Source of the DNA: a virus
Strand: one strand, 5' to 3'
DNA length: 30,123 nucleotides
IMG/VR virus record: IMGVR_UViG_3300001450_006449
Span: 30,272 to 60,394 of that record
Position 1 is the first letter of the stretch. Each line of letters begins with the position of its first letter. Shown here piece after piece: positions 18,319 through 26,043 of this stretch. Below the pieces are notes generated by a model. The model was not told the DNA's origin. It made no database searches and saw only the letters and a program-made list of their open reading frames with translations. The position numbers and the translations under genes are program-made.

Positions 18319-18510
18319 TTATATTTCATCTGACATAGATTGTATGAGGTCAGACAATAGCTTTATAAGTTCTTGTGCTTTTTCTGTAGCTTTCTGGTGT
18401 TCTCTATCCATCAAGTCTTCATATAGTTGGTCGCCGAAGTCATGGATGCTATCACATGTGTATTCAATGTGACTTATCATTTGAGTATCTTCAGTGGCTA
18501 CTCGTGACAT
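18319..18510 (-). CDS. Small acidic helical protein, unknown
   Basis: A 63-aa acidic protein, predicted helical along most of its length (FGDQLYEDLMDREHQKATEKAQELIKLLSDLIQSM). Its ATG begins right after the TAG stop of the DnaA-domain protein upstream, so the two are likely translated together. No family is recognised. Confidence 0.5.
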   Translation of the reverse strand: MSRVATEDTQMISHIEYTCDSIHDFGDQLYEDLMDREHQKATEKAQELIKLLSDLIQSMSDEI

Positions 18511-18963
18511 CTATATATAACTCATTTTTTGATGGTTTAAACGATCTTCAAGTTGTTTTAATCTTTTATCATACTTTTCTTGAACATCAATTAATGACAA
18601 ATTTAACAATTTATTTTGTTCCTCCAAATATTTTAATTGTTTTTTTATTTCAAGAGGTTTTAACTCTATATATTCTTTAGTCATACCTTTCCAGATAGCT
18701 AAGATTCCTTCGTAGTCTCTTTCCATTTGGCGATCGCTCATTATTAAATAAGGGAAGTCTCGTACTGACATTAACACTGTAGAATGATTCTTTTTAAACT
18801 GACGAGCAATAAAATTATAACTCATATACTCAGTGTCTCGAAGGATTTTATAACAAATTGCCCGAGCATTTACATATTCCCTCTTCTGGCTTTTTAGTTC
18901 TAAATTAACGCTGCATATTTCTTCAACTATCTTTTTTAGAGCGTTTGTTTTTTCGTTTTGCAT
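18511..18963 (-). CDS. DnaA domain IV-like DNA-binding protein with C-terminal coiled coil
   Basis: A 150-aa protein. Residues about 28-72 resemble the DnaA C-terminal helix-turn-helix (domain IV): NARAICYKILRD aligns with the aRqiamyL helix, YNFIARQF with the turn-helix, and KKNHSTVLMSVRDF with the signature D/N-H-T/S-T-V-L-x-x-x-x-x. Residues about 100-147 are a Leu/Lys/Glu heptad-rich coiled coil, a likely dimerisation arm. The AAA+ ATPase of real DnaA is absent, so it would bind DNA-box-like sites without initiating alone. It lies in the replication module and may mark an origin or act as a regulator. It overlaps its upstream neighbour by 41 nt. A distinct DnaA-IV-like gene lies at 25715-26008. 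Confidence 0.7.
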   Translation of the reverse strand: MQNEKTNALKKIVEEICSVNLELKSQKREYVNARAICYKILRDTEYMSYNFIARQFKKNHSTVLMSVRDFPYLIMSDRQMERDYEGILAIWKGMTKEYIELKPLEIKKQLKYLEEQNKLLNLSLIDVQEKYDKRLKQLEDRLNHQKMSYI

Positions 18964-19276
18964 TTAATTTTTTATTTAAGTTGATTAAATCTAAGTACTC
19001 ATCCATCTCTATAAGTGTAAGATCAGATAAAATAGTGTGGGGAGAACTGTCTTTTATAATTTCTACAGCAAAAGTAATAGGATTATTGTCATCATCTACT
19101 ATTAATCCTCCTAATACAGTAGACACTAATCGATTCATAGGAATTTTAATTACATTCTTTTCTATAAACTTAGCAATTTTAATTCCTGTGCGAATATCCA
19201 AACCTTGTAATTGCTCTACAAAGTATTCGTCTACATCATATCCCGCCTCCTTTATATATCTCCGTTTTACATCCAT
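18923..19276 (-). CDS. Unknown protein in replication module
   Basis: A 117-aa protein with an alternating alpha/beta pattern. A helical first third (VDEYFVEQLQGLDIRTGIKIAKFIEKN) is followed by strands (LVSTVLGGLIVDDDNNPITFAVEI) and a very basic tail (KKLNAKRKNKRSKK) that could contact nucleic acid. It overlaps the VRR-NUC gene upstream by 41 nt and the DnaA-domain gene downstream by 41 nt. No domain is recognised. Confidence 0.55.
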   Translation of the reverse strand: MDVKRRYIKEAGYDVDEYFVEQLQGLDIRTGIKIAKFIEKNVIKIPMNRLVSTVLGGLIVDDDNNPITFAVEIIKDSSPHTILSDLTLIEMDEYLDLINLNKKLNAKRKNKRSKKDS

Positions 19277-19484
19277 GTTTTTCTAATTCTTTCAATCTAT
19301 ACTCTTGTAGTTTTGACAATTTACCTGTTGGTTTTTTTACTTCTGAAAATAAAACCTCACATCCAGGTGGAATAGCAAGGAGATCGGGGATACCATTCTT
19401 ATTAGTCTTGATTAGCTTAAGAACATAGTATCCTTCCGACTCCAATTGCTTTATCCTTTTACTTTGTATCTGCTGCTCGGTCAT
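19236..19484 (-). CDS. VRR-NUC domain nuclease
   Basis: An 82-aa stand-alone VRR-NUC (PD-(D/E)XK superfamily) protein. Order of motifs: E3 with an adjacent Gln helix, K23 in a LKLIKT strand, G31-x-P33-D34 (NGIPDLLAIPPG), E48-V-K50 (SEVKKPTGKLSKLQ) and Q60 before a long helix. D34, E48 and K50 are the expected metal and catalytic residues; the PTGKLSKLQ segment is the usual family signature. Phage VRR-NUC proteins often sit beside SF2 helicases, as here (helicase two genes upstream), and are thought to act as structure-specific nucleases in replication or recombination. The partnership is inference. Confidence 0.85.
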   Translation of the reverse strand: MTEQQIQSKRIKQLESEGYYVLKLIKTNKNGIPDLLAIPPGCEVLFSEVKKPTGKLSKLQEYRLKELEKHGCKTEIYKGGGI

Positions 19485-19659
19485 TTTTATAATCTAAATA
19501 AAATCCAATAGCTACTATTATATTCATAACTATAGAGGATATAAACTCTATGGCATCATGGAAATTATGTATAGATAAATGGATGTGCCCCACTACCCAG
19601 AAAGGAATTGCTAAGTTTTGGCTAATCCATATAAGTGTAAATGTAATAAGTTTTTTCAT
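19459..19659 (-). CDS. Small two-helix membrane protein
   Basis: A 66-aa protein from ATG 19659; an in-frame TTG at 19674 would add 5 residues but lies inside the preceding ORF and seems less likely. Two hydrophobic stretches are visible: residues about 3-23 (LITFTLIWISQNLAIPFWVV) and about 36-54 (IEFISSIVMNIIVAIGFYL), followed by a charged end (DYKNDRAADTK). Size and topology would fit a holin-like or other small phage membrane protein, but no lysin gene is nearby, so this is not assigned. It starts 1 nt after the stop of a 28-aa membrane ORF. Confidence 0.5.
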   Translation of the reverse strand: MKKLITFTLIWISQNLAIPFWVVGHIHLSIHNFHDAIEFISSIVMNIIVAIGFYLDYKNDRAADTK

Positions 19660-19660
19660 T

Positions 19661-19747
19661 TTAATAAACTCCAATTAAAAAAACAATAATAATTAAAAAT
19701 ACATATAAAAAAAATGACATATCTACTTTATTTGTTTGATCTTCCAT
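19661..19747 (-). CDS. 28-aa single-pass membrane micropeptide
   Basis: Short ORF with a charged start (MEDQTNKVD) and a single hydrophobic helix (SFFLYVFLIIIVFLIGVY) that ends the protein. The ATG lies 1 nt beyond the helicase stop codon, and the TAA is followed after 1 nt by the ATG of the next membrane protein, which supports real translation in an operon. Function is unknown; it could pair with the next gene. Confidence 0.45.
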   Translation of the reverse strand: MEDQTNKVDMSFFLYVFLIIIVFLIGVY

Positions 19748-19748
19748 G

Positions 19749-21002
19749 CTACAAATTTACAAAATCTCTTCTAAAATGTGTTAGGGTGTAATCTTTCTTC
19801 TTCACAACAGCTTTATATATATCCGGTTCTATTCCTCCCTTACTAAATATCCAATAGATATTATTTTTTAATCTATCTTTAGTTGTCATCCGATCTCGGC
19901 TCTGCCAATAGGAGGTTGCACTAAAGTCAATATTGTAATATACTAAGCAGTCCGCTTTCCTTAAAGATATACCTTCTCTACCGCTAACAATTTGAAGAGC
20001 AATGTTTTTAGGTGTAGTATTAAAGCATTCTAAGTCTACACATATATCCTTTCCAAATACTTCTTTAATAGCATTAAGTTCTTCTTTAAACTTATAAAAG
20101 ATTCCTATCTTTTTTCCTTTAAAATGTTTCTTAATAAACTCCGCCTTACTTAAATCAACAATCATTGAATTACCGCTCTCAAACTTAATAGTTCCGCTAC
20201 ATAACTGGTGTACCTTTGTCATTAACTTTACGGAGGTATCAGCTAATATTACCTCATTTTTTCCTTCTACCACTAAGTCTCGTTTTAGTTTTTTAATAAG
20301 ATCTTTAGTGGCTTCTTTTAATTCTACTTCTAATACACTCTCTGTAGTTTCCACTATAAAGCCTGCATCCTTCTGACTAAAGTTAATAGTATAAGGGGAC
20401 ATATCTGCAATGATCTTTTTACTCCCTTTAGAATAATCATTAATATACATTCCTCCTATCTTTTTTTTCACCACTCCTACATAGTCATTAGCAAACTGAT
20501 AGAAGTTTTTATACTTTGCAAAGGGATTGTTAGGTATAAAAAATACTTGATGATACATTTGTGAGTAGGCTTCTGGAGTGGGTGTACCACTTAATAAAAT
20601 TATATAAGGATTGCATCTAAAAATTATGTTCTTCACTTTTTTAGATCTTCCACTTGGCTTTGGAAATGCTCCCATACCATGAGCTTCATCACATATAACT
20701 ACATCCCATCCTGTTTGACGTATCTTATGTAGGGATTCATAATTTATAACTTCTAATTCAAACTCCGGCATTAATAAGTCAAAGTCATTAACAATACTGG
20801 AGATAGCTTTCTTCTTAGTTATAAATAATACCTTCTTAACATCAAGTTTTTCGCAAATCCCTAAACTTGTTAAGGTTTTTCCCGTCCTTACCTCCATTGC
20901 TAAATATAAAAATCGATGAGGTTTTAAAATACCAACACCTTTAGATATAATATTCTTTTGGTATTCTCTAAACTCTATCATTTTTTTATATAGCTTATCC
21001 AT
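19749..21002 (-). CDS. SF2 (SNF2/DEAH-type) DNA helicase
   Basis: A 417-aa helicase with motifs in order: Walker A MEVRTGKT (36-43), DEAH box CDEAH (104-108), motif III SGTPTP (138-143), motif V SGREGISL (340-347) and motif VI SYWQSRDRMTTKDR (364-377, arginine fingers R369 and R371). The M-E-V-R-T-GKT and Q-S-R-D-R-M forms are typical of phage SNF2-like helicases that translocate on double-stranded DNA or remodel forks. The length is short for SNF2, leaving little room for accessory domains. Its start overlaps the primase-helicase by 25 nt and a VRR-NUC nuclease follows shortly, suggesting a replication or recombination role. Confidence 0.88.
   Translation of the reverse strand: MDKLYKKMIEFREYQKNIISKGVGILKPHRFLYLAMEVRTGKTLTSLGICEKLDVKKVLFITKKKAISSIVNDFDLLMPEFELEVINYESLHKIRQTGWDVVICDEAHGMGAFPKPSGRSKKVKNIIFRCNPYIILLSGTPTPEAYSQMYHQVFFIPNNPFAKYKNFYQFANDYVGVVKKKIGGMYINDYSKGSKKIIADMSPYTINFSQKDAGFIVETTESVLEVELKEATKDLIKKLKRDLVVEGKNEVILADTSVKLMTKVHQLCSGTIKFESGNSMIVDLSKAEFIKKHFKGKKIGIFYKFKEELNAIKEVFGKDICVDLECFNTTPKNIALQIVSGREGISLRKADCLVYYNIDFSATSYWQSRDRMTTKDRLKNNIYWIFSKGGIEPDIYKAVVKKKDYTLTHFRRDFVNL
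19752..19759 (-). promoter_or_regulatory. Candidate -7 box (TAaaTTTG) before the membrane micropeptides
   Basis: On the - strand, TAAATTTG matches the Bacteroidota -7 consensus TAnnTTTG and lies 5 nt before the micropeptide ATG, within the end of the helicase gene. No clear -33 TTTG is seen. One 8-base match in AT-rich DNA is weak evidence. Confidence 0.25.
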
Positions 21003-23356
21003 TTACCTAACATATCTTTTCCTTGTAAAGGATTGCAATCAAACTTATAATTTCCATAAGACACGAGCCATTTACCAAATTTTATCCGGCTTACAGTCAT
21101 TTTTGCTTTTGGTCCATAGTCAGGATACTCATTGATAAAATCTAAATATAAATCATTTTGGTAAATCCTTGTATCTAAACACAGCTTAGGATTAGATATT
21201 CCATCAATTATGCCACACCACTCAATAAATTCGTGAGATGTATCAGCAGAAAGTACACGAGTCTTAAGGTTTACAAATTCACTTTTTAGCAATCCTTTAT
21301 CTAAATGTAATTGTAAGCACTGAATCATATAATTATCAAACTGACACCAGTCATTATCATTCCACTCTCCAAACATTAGTTTCCCAAATTCTACCAGTGG
21401 AGTAAACTCTTTAGTATAAAACTGACTAAGTTCTAATTCCCACTTTCTTCTCGCAAATGAATTACCCTTACCCTTAATAGCATAGTTAGTAGTGATTGCT
21501 ACCTTTGGAGATTTACTAAATGGTATTTTAATTGAATCTTTATTTTTCTTTTCAAGAGTAAGGCCTTCAGTAACCACACTAAATAATCTTTCAAAGTCAA
21601 AATGTTTCTTTACATCATCAAAGCAAAGTATCTGAGTATCAGCAGAAACTAATTGATAAGCAAATGATTTATCAAAGTTAAATGATTTACCATCTATAAC
21701 TACTAACTTTTTCATATGAGATAATCCGTTCATAAACAATCCTTTACCTGTCCCTCCTTCTGGATTGTCTGATATAACCTCATCATTCAATATAGTTGCT
21801 GGACAATAGGATAAGTTTTTCCATCCATGCAATAGATAGCCCATAGTAGATTCCATAGACTTAGTTCTTTTCTCATTTCCTCCGGATATATTAGATATAA
21901 AGGTTTGAAAATCACAATCAGTAACACTACAAACATCAAATACTCTATCAATAACATGATCCTTCCAAACATAACCTCCTAAATCTAAATAATCAATAGG
22001 AATAATTTCATCTTTAGTTATCTTAACTGCACAATTTGTATAGTAAAGATATGCGGTATTTTTGGTATCAGCTACAAAGTATACATTTATAGATCCCAGT
22101 AGAGTTAGAAATTCTTCTCTAAAATACTTTACACTTTCAGCAAAGTAATTATATATACTGGTATCATCTACATCTAAAAGAAAACTTAATACAAAATCTT
22201 TTATTTCCTTTTCAGATGTATGGTCAATTAAATTATTAGTTACCTTAACAAACACATAACTCTTACTTCCCTCAGGATTAAATTTATAGAATCCATTATC
22301 TTCTAAAAAATCCTTAAATGAAAGATGAATAATTTTAACAACACCCTTATCACTTTTTGTCCAAAACTTTTGATTATCTTGTTCCTCCTCAAGTCTTCTT
22401 ACTACATTATCTAAAACATTATCCTCAACATCTAAGTCCTCTGAAATTTCAGATTTAATTTCAGAGGCGGTAGCCCCCTTTCTTAATTTTCTTTTTACAT
22501 TATTAACTTTTTCTTCATCTTCATAATACTTTGTGCCAAAGTTTTGTGCTTGCTTATATGCTGATTGTATAGTTCTTTTCACTTCATTTTGAGTAAAATC
22601 TTTACTAACAAAATTACCCATAACATATTCTGCTAATGTTTTATTAACTCCAAAATCATTAAATGCTGAGGCGAGTATGTAAACATTATTATTTCTTTCC
22701 CCACTATTTAATCCATACTTTCTTTCCCACCACTTTAAAAGAATTTCTACAATTTTATTTTCATTAGTTATTGGTATAGTTTGCACATCCTTATGTTTAG
22801 TAACCTCCTGATACTCTTGTTCAATAATTTGATTAAAAACACTTGACTGCTCATTTATAAATATTAAAGGATCATAAGACTCATAACATACTCTTGACAC
22901 ATTCTTACATGATACATCAAAGTATTCGCTATCATAGTGCAGTTGTAATGAATTAAAAAATTGTTTATGGGTATCTTTTTCGGCTGGTATTTTAACCAGT
23001 ACTTTTAAGCCTAAACCACTGGGAGATATGAATACTGAGTATGTATATCTATCCTTAGTTAACTTTTCTTTTTCCTCTAATAATAATTTATCAGATTCAT
23101 ATCCATCAAAATCTAAACATATTAACCCACTATGCTCAAGTAATGAAGAGTCATTTCTTTTACTAAATTTACCACTAAAACATACTGCCGGTAATGATTG
23201 CTTTAATTCGTTTCTTATTTCTTTGTCTTTCTCTGATCTTATTGATCTTACTATGTCTTGGGATGCTCCTTCTTGAATCCTTATTAATATTTTTGATACA
23301 TCTCTATAGAAAGGTTGAGCAGTATCTTTAATATCTTTAAATATTGTTATTTCCAT
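20978..23356 (-). CDS. Primase-helicase: BT4734/VirE-type primase N-terminus, PriCT-like domain, P-loop helicase
   Basis: A 792-aa replication protein. Residues about 1-170 match the BT4734/VirE-N archaeo-eukaryotic-primase-like domain: LDFDGY with D82/D84 (metal ligands), SPSGLGLKVLV (111-121), then a D-V-S-C-K-x-V-S-R (147-155) motif. Residues about 205-285 are a PriCT-like helical domain (LLKWWERKYGL, NNNVYILASAFNDFG, KRTIQSAYKQAQNF). The C-terminal half holds an ATPase: Walker A NPEGGTGKG (531-539, K538), an acidic FDD Walker B at about 570-580, and a KVAITTNYAI sensor-1-like strand with polar N, as in D5/SF3-type primase-helicases. It would prime and unwind phage DNA; no DNA polymerase is in the window. 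It follows the AT-rich gap. Confidence 0.88.
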   Translation of the reverse strand: MEITIFKDIKDTAQPFYRDVSKILIRIQEGASQDIVRSIRSEKDKEIRNELKQSLPAVCFSGKFSKRNDSSLLEHSGLICLDFDGYESDKLLLEEKEKLTKDRYTYSVFISPSGLGLKVLVKIPAEKDTHKQFFNSLQLHYDSEYFDVSCKNVSRVCYESYDPLIFINEQSSVFNQIIEQEYQEVTKHKDVQTIPITNENKIVEILLKWWERKYGLNSGERNNNVYILASAFNDFGVNKTLAEYVMGNFVSKDFTQNEVKRTIQSAYKQAQNFGTKYYEDEEKVNNVKRKLRKGATASEIKSEISEDLDVEDNVLDNVVRRLEEEQDNQKFWTKSDKGVVKIIHLSFKDFLEDNGFYKFNPEGSKSYVFVKVTNNLIDHTSEKEIKDFVLSFLLDVDDTSIYNYFAESVKYFREEFLTLLGSINVYFVADTKNTAYLYYTNCAVKITKDEIIPIDYLDLGGYVWKDHVIDRVFDVCSVTDCDFQTFISNISGGNEKRTKSMESTMGYLLHGWKNLSYCPATILNDEVISDNPEGGTGKGLFMNGLSHMKKLVVIDGKSFNFDKSFAYQLVSADTQILCFDDVKKHFDFERLFSVVTEGLTLEKKNKDSIKIPFSKSPKVAITTNYAIKGKGNSFARRKWELELSQFYTKEFTPLVEFGKLMFGEWNDNDWCQFDNYMIQCLQLHLDKGLLKSEFVNLKTRVLSADTSHEFIEWCGIIDGISNPKLCLDTRIYQNDLYLDFINEYPDYGPKAKMTVSRIKFGKWLVSYGNYKFDCNPLQGKDMLGKWISYIKK

Positions 23357-23545
23357 TTTATTTGATTTATGATGTGTTATTTTAACTTTATTTTAACTTT
23401 TTTTTACTAACTACTACTTATATATTCTTTATTTATGACTATATGATAAGAAATATATATATAAATAAGTAAAGAGAGTTTAAGTTTAATGTTTATATAT
23501 AGAGAGTCTATAATTTATAAGAAAACTTATCATCTCATCATTAAA
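23357..23545. other. AT-rich intergenic control region with an 11-bp tandem repeat
   Basis: Non-coding gap before the primase-helicase gene, extremely A/T-rich. At 23379-23400 an 11-bp unit (attttaacttt) is repeated twice head to tail, just upstream of the primase start. A small hairpin (ataag-aaaa-cttat, 23517-23530) lies on the other side. No TAnnTTTG box was found. It likely holds the promoter of the primase-helicase unit, because a terminator stands at its right end, and could include replication-origin elements; that is inference. Confidence 0.4.
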
Positions 23546-23575
23546 AAGAGGAAAGAAAAGGGGCAAAAAGCCCCT
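23546..23575 (-). terminator. Rho-independent terminator after the SSB-like gene
   Basis: On the - strand a GGGGC stem, TTTTT loop and GCCCC stem (23560-23574) is followed by TTTTCTTTCC and more T-rich sequence. It lies 24 nt after the stop of the SSB-like gene and is the only G/C-rich hairpin in this AT-rich region. It would end the recombination-gene transcript and separate it from the primase-helicase unit. Confidence 0.75.
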
Positions 23576-23598
23576 AATCTATTCTCTTAGAGTGAAAT

Positions 23599-23859
23599 TT
23601 AGAAAGGTAGATCCTCGTTTTTTTGAGGTATTGTTTCTTTCTTTGCTTCTGGTTTGAATGTGTCAACCACAACATAGTGTGTTTTCCCATACTCATCTTC
23701 ACCATCTCTTTTTGCTGATACATTTAACTTAACGTACTTCTTACCATTGTACTCGAACATATGTTCTTGGGGTAAGTCAGTTAAACATAAGCTGCATGAG
23801 ATCATGTTCCCATCAAACTTGGAAACGCCGTTTCCTACGTAGATTTTTTCATCTGCCAT
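23599..23859 (-). CDS. Small SSB-like protein with acidic DLPF C-terminal tip
   Basis: An 86-aa protein with a beta-rich body (KIYVGNGVSKF, MISCSLCLTDLP, YNGKKYVKLNVSAKRD, GKTHYVVVDTF) and an acidic, flexible end finishing NEDLPF. The tip resembles the DDDIPF-type tail by which bacterial SSB recruits partners. The body fits a compact OB-like or ssDNA-binding fold that I recall from Bacteroidota phages, where it lies next to recombination genes. It ends the operon of annealing protein and exonuclease, so ssDNA protection is a reasonable inference. It is much shorter than bacterial SSB (about 170 aa). Confidence 0.6.
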   Translation of the reverse strand: MADEKIYVGNGVSKFDGNMISCSLCLTDLPQEHMFEYNGKKYVKLNVSAKRDGEDEYGKTHYVVVDTFKPEAKKETIPQKNEDLPF

Positions 23860-23861
23860 AA

Positions 23862-23969
23862 TTAAAAATTTTTATATATTATTTTTTCCAACTGATTCAT
23901 TGTAGCTTCCATGAGTTTATCTCTTTCCGCTGTCGTAGTAAGGTTGGTTGGAATTTGCAACCAGACCAC
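23862..23969 (-). CDS. Possible 35-aa ORF between exonuclease and SSB-like gene
   Basis: The gap between exonuclease and SSB-like genes carries an open frame with a plausible protein-like sequence (VVWLQIPTNLTTTAERDKLM, then a helical EATMNQLEKII). It begins at a GTG (23967-23969), since no ATG is present upstream in frame except at internal Met codons, and its TAA lies 2 nt before the SSB-like ATG. The amphipathic end and tight spacing favour translation, but start choice and reality are uncertain. Confidence 0.35.
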   Translation of the reverse strand: MVWLQIPTNLTTTAERDKLMEATMNQLEKIIYKNF

Positions 23970-23982
23970 GTTTTCTTTATAA

Positions 23983-24720
23983 TTAAAGTATTTCTTTAAT
24001 GATATAATTTTCAATATCTTCTTTAGATTCATTGCTGTAAAATTTATTATACACTTCTATTGCTCTTTCTACTTTCCCCTTCCCATAATCTAAAAATGCA
24101 TGGGATGGATGATATATACCTAATTCATATGTTAGTTTATCAACTACGTAAAACACTAAAGGTTTACCGAAAAACTTTTGATATAAATATGCTTGGCTAT
24201 CATAGTTATATTTCCTTGCACTATATTTAAAGTCTTTTATATTAGATGTAGTTTTTAAATCTATTAAGCAGTCAGGTGTTACTATATCAGCTTTTCCTTT
24301 CCACATAACTCCCATTACTTCTTGAGTAGCTGGAACTTCAAATTCATTATCTTCATCAAAAATAGCATCATAAAACTCTAAGTTATTCTTCATTGTGCTT
24401 ATAGCCTTATCAATCCCATCTTTTTCTTTAGTTAGCATCATTAAAGATCTATTGTGCTCGGCTAATTCTTCTTTATATTTTTTAGTGTTTCTGCTTGATA
24501 CATCAATTGCACAAAATTCTTTAGATAATAATTTTTCAGGCTCTAACATAGCAGTATGAAAATATCTACCCAGAAGCATAGCTTTAGTGAAATCTTTTTC
24601 TTCCCTAAAGTTTTTAGGATCATTTAATAATGTAATGATATCTGAATTAGATAAAAATTGTCTACCAAACTCTCCATAGTAATGGTTATCATCTTTAAGT
24701 TTCTCTAATACATCTACCAT
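23983..24720 (-). CDS. PD-(D/E)XK exonuclease (RecE/DUF3799-like)
   Basis: A 245-aa nuclease. Motifs in order: a GRYFHTAMLEP helix with H55 (the G-x-x-x-H-x-x-x-L-x-P pattern of RecE/Cas4-like enzymes), a QE pair near 134, W-K-G-K-A-D with D145, I-D-L-K-T-T with D154 and K156, and Q176-x-Y178 (YDSQAYLYQ). These are the metal-binding D, the D-x-K active site and the QxxxY helix of phage 5'-3' exonucleases. The ATG overlaps the stop of the annealing protein gene by 1 nt (TAATG), typical of paired exonuclease/annealing systems. Its job would be resecting DNA ends to make 3' single strands for annealing during replication and repair. Confidence 0.85.
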   Translation of the reverse strand: MVDVLEKLKDDNHYYGEFGRQFLSNSDIITLLNDPKNFREEKDFTKAMLLGRYFHTAMLEPEKLLSKEFCAIDVSSRNTKKYKEELAEHNRSLMMLTKEKDGIDKAISTMKNNLEFYDAIFDEDNEFEVPATQEVMGVMWKGKADIVTPDCLIDLKTTSNIKDFKYSARKYNYDSQAYLYQKFFGKPLVFYVVDKLTYELGIYHPSHAFLDYGKGKVERAIEVYNKFYSNESKEDIENYIIKEIL

Positions 24721-25328
24721 TATTTAATATGCTTAGAGATCTCCTTTTTTACTAAAGGCTTAATTTTATATTTTACTTCTAAGTTTTTAATAATTTTAGG
24801 CAAACCTAACTCTTTATTATCAGCAACATATTTCAGCACCTTTTCCCAATTCTCATCTCCTACATTTAACTCTACTAAAGTTTTAGTTTGAGGTACAGGG
24901 CTTTTACTTACTGGTTGAGATGGAGCAGTTGTTAATATAGTGTCTTCACCAATCCATAAAGAAAGACCTAATCCATGCATCGCTATAGCTTTAGCAGTTG
25001 ATCTTTGTATTGCTGTATTTACATCCATAGACGTAACTTTTTCAATAGCAATAGAATTATTTCTATAATCCATAACAGGTAAGTAATCAATATGCTCCAT
25101 GTCATTTATAGTAATACCTACTTTTACATATGCAGTTTTACCATCACTAAAAAAGTTTAATCCAGTATGCTCTGATTCATATACATTTCTTTGAGCATTT
25201 GGGTGTTCAGATTTTATCATACTCCATGCACTTGCCCATGACAAGTAATCAAACTTTCCTTTTTTATCTGTTTTCCCTTTGATAGAGATAGATGATAATT
25301 CCTTAAAGATGTTCTTTTTCTTTTCCAT
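24720..25328 (-). CDS. Single-strand annealing protein, Sak/DUF1071 type
   Basis: A 202-aa protein. Residues about 25-150 match the DUF1071/Sak-type recombinase pattern: FDYLSWASAWSMIKSEHPNA, then strands with YVKVGITIND, YLPVMDYRNNS, and the helix VNTAIQRSTAKAIAMHGLGL...WIGED. The helix with Q-R-S/C-x-x-K-A-I-A-x-H-G-L-G-L is the clearest family mark. The C-terminus is Lys-rich and helical. Such proteins anneal complementary single strands and work with the exonuclease, whose gene follows with a 1-nt overlap, and with an SSB. It overlaps the preceding gene by 26 nt. Confidence 0.82.
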   Translation of the reverse strand: MEKKKNIFKELSSISIKGKTDKKGKFDYLSWASAWSMIKSEHPNAQRNVYESEHTGLNFFSDGKTAYVKVGITINDMEHIDYLPVMDYRNNSIAIEKVTSMDVNTAIQRSTAKAIAMHGLGLSLWIGEDTILTTAPSQPVSKSPVPQTKTLVELNVGDENWEKVLKYVADNKELGLPKIIKNLEVKYKIKPLVKKEISKHIK

Positions 25329-25722
25329 TTGTTAATTTATTTAATTGTTTATTTCTTTTTGAATATTTAATAAGTAGATTCTCTCTACTTGTTTTTAGTC
25401 TTTGTATATGTTTATCGTTTTTCCTTGTGTTTACTTCTCTTTTAATTCTCTCTTCTATTAAATCTAATTTCCTTTTACAATTCATCATAGATAAGCGTAG
25501 TCCACCTTTTTTCCATCCATGAATAAAAAACATTTCATATTCATCTTTAGAACATTCCTGAAAATAATCTCCACTTTTGCTACAATTTAATATCTCTATC
25601 TTAGAGGAAAACTTTTGGATTTTAACTCCATAGTTAATAACACTATATCCTAATGGCTTTTGTTCGTGAATAGCATTAGCATCTTTAAGTGCTTGAGAAA
25701 AAATTTCTTCTTTATTATGCAT
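25303..25722 (-). CDS. Basic coiled-coil protein in recombination operon, unknown
   Basis: A 139-aa protein with a short beta-rich N-terminal half and a strongly basic helical C-terminal half. A characteristic segment is EYEMFFIHGWKKGGLRLSMMNCKRKLDLIEERI, followed by KHIQRLKTSRENLLIKYSKRNKQLNKL. I associate such G-L-R-L-S-M-x-N-C-K-R-K-L sequences with phage genes beside recombination proteins, without known function. Its start overlaps the DnaA-like gene and its end overlaps the annealing protein gene. It may be a nucleic-acid-binding accessory; this is inferred from charge and place. Confidence 0.6.
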   Translation of the reverse strand: MHNKEEIFSQALKDANAIHEQKPLGYSVINYGVKIQKFSSKIEILNCSKSGDYFQECSKDEYEMFFIHGWKKGGLRLSMMNCKRKLDLIEERIKREVNTRKNDKHIQRLKTSRENLLIKYSKRNKQLNKLTNGKEKEHL

Positions 25723-26008
25723 TTTGTAATTTAGAAACTACCTCTTGAAAATCTTTATCACTATCAATCATTGATTTAGCTTTCTTATATCCATGAATAA
25801 TAGTAGAATGACAAACGCTATGTCCTTGTTCTTCCATAAATCTTTGAATGTAAGAGATACGTATCGGTCTTTCCATACATAAATAGTAGAGCATTTGTCT
25901 TGCATCTACCATTTCTCTTCTTTTAGTTTTAGTAAACATCTGATCGAGTGTCAAATGAAATTGCTTTGCTATCGCAGTAGCATAAGCATCAAATATATGC
26001 TTTTTCAT
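25715..26008 (-). CDS. DnaA domain IV-like DNA-binding protein
   Basis: A 97-aa protein made of little but a DnaA C-terminal domain. Residues about 10-40 fit the entry helices (IAKQFHLTLDQMFTKTKRREMVDARQMLYYL; compare vaRqiamYL). Residues about 50-75 hold the DnaA signature helix-turn-helix (ISYIQRFMEEQGHSVCHSTIIHGYKKA; compare G-x-R-D-H-T-T-V-L-H-A-x-x-K-I). The ATPase and domain I are absent. It opens the recombination/replication operon, after a 78-nt gap, and overlaps the next gene by 8 nt. It could bind DnaA-box-like repeats at a phage origin or regulate the operon. A second, different copy lies at 18511-18963. Confidence 0.78.
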   Translation of the reverse strand: MKKHIFDAYATAIAKQFHLTLDQMFTKTKRREMVDARQMLYYLCMERPIRISYIQRFMEEQGHSVCHSTIIHGYKKAKSMIDSDKDFQEVVSKLQNA

Positions 26009-26043
26009 ATTAAATTTTATTAAATTAAATTAGAGGGCTAATA

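Noticed and set aside
18945-19286. + strand ORF of 113 aa in the replication module
   Set aside because: It mirrors the overlapping - strand genes and has a Ser/Ile-rich composition typical of antisense reading.
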